Below are positions 9,046 to 17,200 of a stretch of DNA of 64,000 nt, one piece after another (position 1 is the stretch's first letter; each line of letters opens with the position of its first letter). The position numbers were made by a program, and so were the translations under genes. Source of the DNA: Flavobacteriales bacterium (GTDB taxonomy: Bacteria > Bacteroidota > Bacteroidia > Flavobacteriales_F > PHOS-HE28); the NCBI GenBank assembly GCA_016788205.1, contig JAEUTA010000031.1, positions 106,576 to 170,575 of the forward strand. The letters are read 5' to 3'. A model generated the notes under the pieces. The model did no database searches, was not told the DNA's origin, and saw only the letters and a list, made by a program, of their open reading frames with translations.

Positions 9046-10266
9046 ATGAGCACGACCACCTCCGCACCCTCCACCAAGAAGAACGCCACGGACCTCTATC
9101 AGTACCACGACCATTACTTGGTGGACGAACTGCTCACCGAGGAGCAGAAACTGATCCGCGATACGGCGCGCGCGCATGTGAGCAAGCACCTCAAACCGGT
9201 CATCGAGGAGCGTTTCGAGAACGCTACGTTCAGCAAGGACATCATCCCGGGCTTAGCGGAGATCGGCGCGTTCGGACCCTTCGTGCCAGCAGAATACGGC
9301 GGCCCTGGATTGGACCAGATCAGCTACGGCCTGATCATGCAGGAGATCGAGCGTGTGGACAGCGGCATGCGCAGCCTGTGCAGCGTGCAAGGTTCGCTGG
9401 CCATGTATCCCATCTGGAAATACGGGAGCGAGGAGCAGAAGAAGAAATGGCTGCCGGATATGGTGCAGGGCAAGAAGATCGGCTGCTTCGGCCTTACCGA
9501 ACCCGACCACGGCAGCAACCCCGGCGGAATGGTGACCGTGTTCAAGGACATGGGCGACCATTACCTGTTGAACGGAGCCAAGATGTGGATCAGCAACTCG
9601 CCTTTCGCCGACCTGGCCGTGGTGTGGGCGAAAGCGGAGAACACCGAGGGCCGGATCCACGGTCTCATCGTGGAGCGCGGCATGGAGGGCTTCACCACGC
9701 CGACCACGCACGGCAAGCTCTCCCTCCGGGCAAGTCCTACCGGGGAGCTCGTATTCGACAACGTGAAAATTCCGAAGGGCAACCTCCTTCCCAACAAGAG
9801 TGGCTTGGGCGCACCGCTCGGCTGCCTCGATAGCGCGCGCTACGGCATCGCTTGGGGCACGCTCGGCGTGGCCATGGAGTGCTATGACACTGCCCTTCGC
9901 TACAGCAAGGAACGTATCCAGTTCGGCAAGCCCATCGGTGGTTTCCAGCTCACGCAGAAGAAGCTCGCCGAGATGATCACCGAGATCACCAAAGCCCAGC
10001 TGCTCACCTGGCGCCTGGGTACGCTGCGCAACGAAGGCCGCGCGACCACGCAGCAGATCAGCATGGCCAAGCGCAATAACGTACACCTCGCGCTCACCGT
10101 GGCCCGCGAAGCACGCCAGATCCTCGGCGGCATGGGCATCACCAACGAGTACCCCATCATGCGCCACATGATGAACCTCGAAAGCGTGGTGACCTACGAA
10201 GGCACGCACGACATACACCTGCTCATCACCGGTGCGGAGGTGACGGGGTTGGCGGCGTTCAAGTAG
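9046..10266 (+). CDS. Acyl-CoA dehydrogenase, glutaryl-CoA dehydrogenase type
   Basis: A 406-residue FAD enzyme. Glutaryl-CoA dehydrogenase oxidises and decarboxylates glutaryl-CoA to crotonyl-CoA in lysine and tryptophan breakdown. 'SVQGSLAMYPIWKYGSEEQ' (about 117-135) and 'GCFGLTEPDHGSNPGGM' (about 147-163) fit this branch. The catalytic base is the Glu in 'YEGTHDIHLL' near the C-terminus. The Arg-containing N-terminal acyl-binding region is also of this type. The ATG at 9046 gives the normal family N-terminus; an upstream frame to 8863 would overlap the divergent gene. No other lysine-degradation genes are adjacent, so the exact substrate is inferred from the family. Confidence 0.85.
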   Translation: MSTTTSAPSTKKNATDLYQYHDHYLVDELLTEEQKLIRDTARAHVSKHLKPVIEERFENATFSKDIIPGLAEIGAFGPFVPAEYGGPGLDQISYGLIMQEIERVDSGMRSLCSVQGSLAMYPIWKYGSEEQKKKWLPDMVQGKKIGCFGLTEPDHGSNPGGMVTVFKDMGDHYLLNGAKMWISNSPFADLAVVWAKAENTEGRIHGLIVERGMEGFTTPTTHGKLSLRASPTGELVFDNVKIPKGNLLPNKSGLGAPLGCLDSARYGIAWGTLGVAMECYDTALRYSKERIQFGKPIGGFQLTQKKLAEMITEITKAQLLTWRLGTLRNEGRATTQQISMAKRNNVHLALTVAREARQILGGMGITNEYPIMRHMMNLESVVTYEGTHDIHLLITGAEVTGLAAFK

Positions 10267-10293
10267 AAGCACGAGCGCACACTTCCCCAGCCC

Positions 10294-10707
10294 TCATCGT
10301 GGAGGGACTCGTTCCAGCTCCTCAAGCAACCAGGCGCGTGCGTCCTCTTCGTCGTCGAAGACGCGGGCCTCGAACGCTTGTGCGTAATAGCGGAAGTAGA
10401 ACTTGGCCGCCGTGTTCACCGCCATGGTCTGTGCCACCACGGCCAAGGCTATGATGGAACGTGCCGCACTATCCGCCCGGTAGTGATCCTCGTTGGTGGA
10501 AGGTGTATGAAGCTGGAGTTCCGCCGGAAGGATGATCAACACCACGCACGGCACACCTCCGGCCACCTTCCAGCGCGCTTTGCGGTTCTCGTCGAACACA
10601 CCCGTCACGATGCGTGCATCGCTCTTGTAGCGTTGCTCGACGAATCGTGGGGCGATCAGTTCTATGCTCGCGGTGCTGGTGTCGATACGCTGCACGGCGT
10701 TCCTCAT
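10294..10707 (-). CDS. STAS/SpoIIAA-like protein (DUF7793-type), copy 1
   Basis: A 137-residue cytoplasmic protein with no signal peptide or membrane segment. It shows the alternating strand-helix pattern of STAS/SpoIIAA-like domains. The C-terminal signature 'FDDEEDARAWLLEEL' follows a hydrophobic helix and an 'FYFRYY' strand. It resembles the neighbouring gene at 10870-11289 and the distant one at 54324-54740 over its whole length, so the three are paralogs. The spacing to copy 2 is 162 bases. Function is not known. STAS-like domains usually bind partners or nucleotides; here no anti-sigma or phosphatase partner is adjacent. Confidence 0.65.
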   Translation of the reverse strand: MRNAVQRIDTSTASIELIAPRFVEQRYKSDARIVTGVFDENRKARWKVAGGVPCVVLIILPAELQLHTPSTNEDHYRADSAARSIIALAVVAQTMAVNTAAKFYFRYYAQAFEARVFDDEEDARAWLLEELERVPPR

Positions 10708-10813
10708 GGGACGGACGGATAGCGGACGACGGTGGTCGTTGTGCTGAACATGGTGGTGGACCGATCAATGGGACTCCACTGGTCGGCATGCAGAATACGG
10801 CGAGCTACGCAAC

Positions 10814-10831
10814 GGTTGCCTAGAGGCAACC
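10814..10831. repeat. Short perfect inverted repeat between the two STAS-like genes
   Basis: Two 8-base arms (GGTTGCCT and AGGCAACC) flank a 2-base centre. It lies upstream of copy 1 and downstream of copy 2. It could be an operator or a weak hairpin with a 4-base loop; no T-run follows on the minus strand. Confidence 0.4.
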
Positions 10832-10869
10832 ATTGACCCTCCCTCCGTTCACGCGGAGCGGCTGAGCGT

Positions 10870-11289
10870 TCAGGCCTCTTCACTGGCGATCTCTACGATC
10901 TGTTCTTCCAACCAGACCCGCGCTTCATCCTCCCCATCGAAAACGTGCGTACGGAACACGGTGGGGAAATAGGAGAAGAACAGCTTGGTCACCATCTCCG
11001 CCATGTTGTCGTTGACCACCACGGCCAACGCGCGCAAGGTGTCCTGATCACGTTCCGGCCTGAAATGATCCACGCCGGTCACGCTCACATCGAAATCCAT
11101 GTCCTTGGGAATGATGCTGAGCATGACGCAAGACCGGCCCTTAGCCAGTTCCAGACGCGCAAGCTTGTTCTCCGCGAACCCCGGGAGGTCGATCCGCGCA
11201 CCATAACGGTATCGCTGCTCTATGAAACCAGGAGCCACCAAGGTCATGGTAGCGATACGTGTCTCGATGCTGCGGGGTGCGAAACTCAT
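10870..11289 (-). CDS. STAS/SpoIIAA-like protein (DUF7793-type), copy 2
   Basis: A 139-residue soluble protein paralogous to the gene at 10294-10707. Shared landmarks are 'FIEQRYRYGARI' against 'FVEQRYKSDARI' near residue 25, the central 'CVMLSIIPKDM' strand, the 'LAVVVNDNMAEMVTKLFF' helix, and the C-terminal 'FDGEDEARVWLEEQ'. The ending 'F-D-x-E-[DE]-x-A-R-x-W-L' is the family's best mark. A promoter-like TAACTTTCG lies just upstream on the minus strand (11304-11296). No function can be assigned; tandem duplication suggests differing partners. Confidence 0.65.
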   Translation of the reverse strand: MSFAPRSIETRIATMTLVAPGFIEQRYRYGARIDLPGFAENKLARLELAKGRSCVMLSIIPKDMDFDVSVTGVDHFRPERDQDTLRALAVVVNDNMAEMVTKLFFSYFPTVFRTHVFDGEDEARVWLEEQIVEIASEEA

Positions 11290-11295
11290 CCTTCT

Positions 11296-11304
11296 CGAAA
11301 GTTA
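11296..11304 (-). promoter_or_regulatory. -7-like element TAACTTTCG upstream of STAS-like copy 2
   Basis: It matches TAnnTTTC followed by G, a variant of the group -7 pattern. It lies 6 bases from the ATG at 11289. Confidence 0.35.
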
Positions 11305-11474
11305 ATGCATCATGGGACCGATGCCATCAACAACACGGCATGGAATTCCACCCGTGCCAGACACGGAACCACCTTAAGATCACCGGTAGTTTTGGAACGG
11401 CTGGCGCGAAAGTCTTTTCCGACCGAACCCCGCACCGGGGCACGCCGTAGAACGCCCTTCGCCACAGCGCAGCG

Positions 11475-12920
11475 ATGCTTTTCAACTCCATTGATTTCGC
11501 GGTATTCCTACCGATCGTATTCCTGCTATACTGGGCGTTGAACGGCCGACTGCTGTACCAGAACGCCTTCCTCATCCTCTCCGGGTTCGTCTTCTACGGG
11601 TGGTGGGACTGGCGCTACCTCGGCCTCTTGATCTTCACTTCCGGCGTGGACTATCTGGTAGCCCTCGGAATGGAGCGCACGGGCAATGATGGGCGACGCA
11701 AGGGATTGCTCGCCATCAGCCTTGTGGCCAACCTCGGCCTGCTCGGCTTCTTCAAGTATTACGACTTCTTCATCAACAGCTTCCACTCGGCGTTCACGGT
11801 GATGGGGCTGCCCTTCAACCTGAGCACGCTGAACCTGATCCTTCCCGTTGGGATCAGCTTCTACACGTTCCAAAGTTTGAGCTACACGATCGATGTGTAC
11901 CGCAAGCAATTGCACGCGACGAAACATCCGATCACCTTCTTCGGTTTCGTGAGCTTCTTCCCGCAAATGCTCGCCGGCCCTATCGAACGGGCGCGGCACA
12001 TGATCCCCCAGTTCGAAAAGCAACGCACGTTCGACATCGCCATGGCGCGTGATGGCCTGCGCCAGATGTTGTGGGGGCTGTTCAAGAAGATCGTAGTGGC
12101 CGACAACTGTGCCCAGATCGTGAACCACTTCTATGCTTCACCGGAGCAGCATAGCGGTGCAACCTTGTTGCTGGCCACCGTGCTGTTCGCCTTTCAGATA
12201 TACGGTGATTTCAGTGGCTACAGCGATATCGCCATCGGCGTCGCTCGCCTGTTCGGCTTCGAGCTGATGCGCAACTTCGCCTTCCCCTACTTCTCGCGCG
12301 ACATCGCCGAATTCTGGCGTCGCTGGCACATCTCGCTCAACACCTGGTTCCGCGATTACGTGTACATCCCGCTCGGTGGCAGCAAGGGCGGCAAGGCGAT
12401 GGTGGTGCGCAACACCATGATCATTTTCCTGGTCAGCGGATTCTGGCATGGCGCCAATTTCACGTTCATCGCGTGGGGCGCGATCAATGCGCTGTTCTTC
12501 CTTCCCTTGGTGCTTATGGCACGCCACAAGAGCATGAGCGGCACCGTTGCCGAAGGACGTGCGTTGCCGACCTTCCGTGAGTTCGGTGGAATGCTGCTCA
12601 CCTTCGCCATGGCGTGTTTCGCGTGGATCTTCTTCCGTGCGCAGAACATGGATCAGGCCTACACCGTGATCGGTCGCATCTTCTCCGGCTCGCTCTTCGA
12701 AGTGCCGCAAGTCTCGAGTATGCTCACGCTATCCATCTCGCTCTTCGGCATAGGCCTCACGGTGTTGATCGAATGGATCAGTCGTGAGAAGCAGTACGGT
12801 CTGCAACTGGACGGTCGCGCGACCCAGCCGGTGCGCTACGCTTTGTACTACGCCATCATCGCCATCATCATCGTGTGCGCTCCGCTCGGCGGTGGTGAGT
12901 TCATCTATTTCCAGTTCTGA
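11475..12920 (+). CDS. MBOAT family membrane-bound O-acyltransferase (AlgI/DltB-like)
   Basis: A 481-residue polytopic inner-membrane protein with about eleven hydrophobic segments. It carries the AlgI-type motifs in order: 'FFPQMLAGPIERARHMIPQ' (about 157-175), 'EFWRRWHISLNTWFRDY' (about 276-292) and 'GFWHGANFTFIAWG' (about 323-336). The His of 'FWHG' is the catalytic residue of the family. Such proteins move acetyl or acyl groups across the inner membrane onto polysaccharides or teichoic acids. It is followed 4 bases later by an SGNH-like protein, the usual partner in AlgI/AlgX or DltB/DltD-type pairs. The likely target is a surface glycan. No alginate genes are near. Confidence 0.9.
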   Translation: MLFNSIDFAVFLPIVFLLYWALNGRLLYQNAFLILSGFVFYGWWDWRYLGLLIFTSGVDYLVALGMERTGNDGRRKGLLAISLVANLGLLGFFKYYDFFINSFHSAFTVMGLPFNLSTLNLILPVGISFYTFQSLSYTIDVYRKQLHATKHPITFFGFVSFFPQMLAGPIERARHMIPQFEKQRTFDIAMARDGLRQMLWGLFKKIVVADNCAQIVNHFYASPEQHSGATLLLATVLFAFQIYGDFSGYSDIAIGVARLFGFELMRNFAFPYFSRDIAEFWRRWHISLNTWFRDYVYIPLGGSKGGKAMVVRNTMIIFLVSGFWHGANFTFIAWGAINALFFLPLVLMARHKSMSGTVAEGRALPTFREFGGMLLTFAMACFAWIFFRAQNMDQAYTVIGRIFSGSLFEVPQVSSMLTLSISLFGIGLTVLIEWISREKQYGLQLDGRATQPVRYALYYAIIAIIIVCAPLGGGEFIYFQF

Positions 12921-12923
12921 ACC

Positions 12924-13832
12924 ATGGTGGGCCGCTTCCTCCTCCAGTGTCTCAAGCTTTCGCTGCCTGTGCTGCTGCTGTTCGCGCTGGTGGCCTGGGT
13001 GGACCCCTATTGTCTCTACCATACCGGAGGGCCCATCTCGCGTGAGCTGAAACAGAAGAACCTCTACCACAGCGGCCGCACCATGCCCTTCAGCAACATG
13101 ATGTGGAAGCTGGTCGACTTCCGACGCGACCCGAAGGCCAGTGTGATGCTAGGCGATAGCCGCCTCTCATACTTCGACGAGGACAGCCTGGAGCGCACCA
13201 CCGGGGAGCGGTATTTCAACTTCGGGATACCCGGTGGCAACTACGTGACCATGGACCACCTGTTCCGTTACGCGGATAGCTTGACCACATTGCGCAATGT
13301 GTACGTGCAGGTCGCGTTCCGTGGGATGAACGCATCGCAGTCCTTCGACATCTACGAAGAACCCCGCGAGATCCTGGAACACCCCCATTCATACGTTTAC
13401 AATCGCCGCGTGATCGAGGCGGCCGGACTCACTATTTACAGCGCGTGGTTCCCGGTGACGTACGATGCGCCAACGGACGATCAATGGCGTTCGGTCCTGG
13501 AGGCGGAAAAGGCCGCTGCCGAGCAATTCCAGTTGGATACCGCGGTCTACACCAGGTTGAAATACATGGCCGATCGCTGCACCGCAGAAGGTGCCCGGCT
13601 TGTGTTCGTGGAATATCCGACACACCCCGAACTTCAAGACATCATGCGCACCGCAGGATTAGAGGCGGAGCGGAAAGCCTACCTGGATCGCCTGCGATCC
13701 ATGGCACCTGTCATCGACCTTGACAGACCCGGTCTTTTCCCGACGGACCGGAGCTTCTGGCGCGACCCCCTGCACCTGACCGTGGACGCCCAGCGTCAGT
13801 TGATCGGCCGGATCTGGACCGTGGGATCTTGA
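12924..13832 (+). CDS. SGNH-hydrolase-like membrane-anchored protein, MBOAT partner
   Basis: A 302-residue protein with one N-terminal membrane segment (about 5-26) and an extracytoplasmic body. The SGNH block I motif is 'MLGDSRLSYF' with Ser at about 79. The C-terminal 'DPLHLT' (Asp about 281, His about 284) supplies the Asp-x-x-His pair. This layout matches AlgJ/AlgX/DltD-type partners that receive the acyl group from an MBOAT protein. It starts 4 bases after the MBOAT stop, so the two form a unit. The family is divergent and I do not recognise a named gene. A domain search should confirm the SGNH fold. Confidence 0.7.
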   Translation: MVGRFLLQCLKLSLPVLLLFALVAWVDPYCLYHTGGPISRELKQKNLYHSGRTMPFSNMMWKLVDFRRDPKASVMLGDSRLSYFDEDSLERTTGERYFNFGIPGGNYVTMDHLFRYADSLTTLRNVYVQVAFRGMNASQSFDIYEEPREILEHPHSYVYNRRVIEAAGLTIYSAWFPVTYDAPTDDQWRSVLEAEKAAAEQFQLDTAVYTRLKYMADRCTAEGARLVFVEYPTHPELQDIMRTAGLEAERKAYLDRLRSMAPVIDLDRPGLFPTDRSFWRDPLHLTVDAQRQLIGRIWTVGS

Positions 13833-14260
13833 ATCCATGGGGGATCCCTTCCCCGGATCGGTCGATCCCTTCCACGATCCGCAACATCCATCATTTCAAG
13901 TATCATCGGGTGAACCAAGGCCTCCAACGGGCTGCACATGGCGTTCGTAGAAACCGCCATTGAACCGACGAAACAGCCAGCCCACGGCGTGAGCTCCGTG
14001 ATATGGGCGATGGACCCGCTCAGCATGCCGCTCAAACCTTCGGGAATGCCCTCCGGGCGGGGTTTCCACGCTGGACTCGTACCATGCGCGAGACCTAGTT
14101 TTGACCCCATGGGAAATGCAAAAGGACCACTCTTCGCCTTACGGGTAGCGGGCCTACACCGATCATCCTCTCCGATCAACAGGTGATCCGCATTTTCCAC
14201 ATGGGTCTCAACCACCCTAATCACTCGTTCCACGGTCCGCTACTTGTAAAATAAGGCATC
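13833..14260. other. Intergenic stretch without a supported gene (428 bases)
   Basis: Both strands hold open frames (plus 13938-14186; minus 13796-14233), but the encoded peptides show no domain, signal or regular coding pattern. The 10-mer GATCCCTTCC occurs twice, at 13843 and 13864, exactly 21 bases apart, just after the SGNH-like gene. No terminator with a T-run was found. Confidence 0.5.
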
Positions 14261-17200
14261 ATGCTCCGCTATCTGCTCCTTCCTCTCGCCATCGCTCTGG
14301 CCCTCACCACGGTAGCTCAATCCTCTTCCGAAAAGGCTGCGGTACGTATCACCGCTACGGTACAAGCCACGCCTTCCATCACGTTGAATTGGGCATCGCT
14401 GTCAGGCACTACATCGCTGAACATCTACCGGAAACTGAAGAGCGGCACGTCGTGGGGAAGCGCGGTAGCCACCCCGTCAGCCTCGGCCCTCACTTGGACG
14501 GATAACAGTGTGGCCGTGGGCACGAACTACGAATACAAGATCGTTCGTGTGGCCGGCGGGGTAACGGGCATTGGCTATATCAGCACGGGGATCCAATTGC
14601 CTGCAGTCGATCAGCGCGGCAAGATCATCCTGCTGGTGGATAACACCCTGTCCAGCGCGCTTGCCACGGAACTAACACAACTCACCAACGATCTGAAAGG
14701 TGACGGATGGGTGGTACTGCGCAGTGACGTGTCGCGCACGGCCACGGTGACCAGTGTGAAAAGCGTAGTGCAGGGTCATTATAACAGCGATCCCACCAAT
14801 GTAAAAGCGTTGTACATCATCGGGCATGTACCTGTGCCATATTCGGGCAACATCTACCCCGACGGTCACGATGATGCGCGCGGTGCGCGACCCACCGATG
14901 GCTATTACGGTGATGTGAACGGGACTTGGACGGACAATAGCGTAAACGTGACCGTAGCCAGCCAGCAACGCACGTGGAACGTACCCGGAGACGGCAAATT
15001 CGACCAGAGCGATTTCCCCTCCGCGATCGAACTACAGGTGGGCCGCGTGGACATGTATGACATGCCCGCGTTCAGCTCTTCGGAAGTGGAGCTGATGCGC
15101 AGCTACCTGAACCGAGCCCATAACTACAAGGTGAAGAACTGGGCTCCCACCTCCCGCGCTTTGCTCGTGGACAAGTTGGAGTGGCTGGGTAATCCGGTAG
15201 GAGCCAGCGGATGGCGCGCCTCGGCCATGGTGGGGTTGAACAGTCCGGTGCCAACAGCGCCTGTCCTCGACTTCCGCGACTATGTGAATGGCCAGAGCTA
15301 CCTGTGGACCGCGCACTACGGCGGTGGGCAGATCCTGGTGGACAATGGAGTGAATACCTACAACGGCACCGATGGCGGTGTGACCACTCAACAACTAGCG
15401 AGTTCGGTGACGATGGGCGGCGTGTTCAACATGGCCCTCGGGAGCTTCTTTCTGGATTGGGACAGCCGCAACAACCTGCTCCGCGCGATCATCGCGCGGG
15501 GTGATGGATTGACGAATTGCTGGGCGGGCATCCCCTCTTGGTACTTCCACCATATGGGCATGGGCGAGAACATCGGATATGGTGCGCGTGAGACCATGAA
15601 CAACACAGGGCTGTACCTGCCGCTCACGGAAGGCTGGCAATCGTCCATTGGCCGCACCCATTTGAACCTGATGGGCGACCCCAGTCTACGCATGAAAATG
15701 GTGAAGCCCCCCACCAACCTCACCATCACCAACTCCAACGGTACGGCCGCATTCGCATGGACGGCTGCGGCCGAGGCCGTTGCAGGCTATCACATCTACC
15801 GTGTGGATGCAACAGGGGCCATCACCCGGTTGACCACCAACCCCGTGACCACTACGACCTATGCCAACGGTGCCATTCCTTTCGCCTCCGGACAGCAGTA
15901 CATGGTACGTGCCGTGCAACTGGAGGTCAGCGCCAGTGGTAGCTACTACAACCTCTCTATCGGAGCGCTTGGCACATCGAGCGGAACACAAACGACCACT
16001 GACTGCCTGGGAGTTGTAGGCGGCAGCGCTACCGTAGGCTCCGCGTGCAACGACAATAATGCTTGCACGATCAATGATGTTTACAACGCGAGCTGCCAGT
16101 GTGTTGGCACCAGCATCACCCCGAGCGCGAGCATCAGTGCATCCGGGGCGACAAGTTTCTGCACCGGTGGCAGTGTGGTGCTGACGACCACCACGGGAAC
16201 TGGTCTTTCCTACGTATGGAAGCGTGGGGGTGTATCCATCAGCGGCGCCACCGGTAGCAGCTACACGGCCACGCAAGCCGGTGCCTACTCGGTAACAGTG
16301 ACCAACAGCGGCTGTGCCACCAGTTCGGCCATCCTCAACGTATCGGTCAACAGCGCTCCCACGGCGACCATCACCGCAGGAGGCGCCACGACGTTCTGCG
16401 CCGGAGGAAGTGTCGCACTCAATGCGAACACGGGCACGGGGTACACGTATGTGTGGAGGCTCAATGGCACTGCGATCAGTGGAGCCACTGCCAGCACGTA
16501 TAACGCAGCCCAAGCCGGGAGCTACACCGTGATCGTGAGCAATGGGGGTTGTGCGACCACTTCCAGCGCAGTGAGCGTGACCGTGAACGCCGCCCCAACG
16601 GCCACGATCAATGCTGCGGGTGCCACCAGCTTCTGTACAGGTGGCAGTGTGGTACTGAACGCCACGACGGGCACAGGTTACACGTATATCTGGAAGCGTG
16701 ATGGAACCACCGTGAGCGGGGCTACGAGCAGCAGCTATACTGCGAGCTTGGCCGGCACCTATGCGGTCACCATAACCAGTGGTGGCTGCTCGGTGAGCTC
16801 AAGTGGTGTTGCCGTTTCGATCAACGCGGCCCCGACGGCAAGCATCACCGCCAACGGCGCCACCACCTTCTGCAACGGAAGCAGTGTTACCCTCGGCGCG
16901 AATACAGGCGCGGGGTATACCTACGTATGGAAACGTGCGGGCACCACCATCTCCGGTGCTACGAGCAGCAGTTACAGTGCCACCCAGGCGGGTAGTTACA
17001 CCGTAGTGGTGAGCAACGGCGGGTGCTCTACCACATCGAACGCATTAACACTCTCCGTGAACGCCACCCCTACGGCCACGTTGACGGCGGCCGGCAGCAC
17101 GAGCTTCTGTTCCGGCGGCAGTGTAGCGCTGAACGCCAATACCGGCACGGGCTACACGTATGTGTGGAGGCGCGATGGTACCGTGATCTCCGGTGCCACC

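Noticed and set aside
9253-10272. A 339-codon minus-strand open frame opposite the acyl-CoA dehydrogenase gene
   Set aside because: It is antisense to a well-conserved enzyme and has no domain.
13796-14233. A 145-codon minus-strand open frame filling the gap before the giant cargo gene
   Set aside because: No signal, domain or promoter supports it, and it overlaps the end of the SGNH-like gene.
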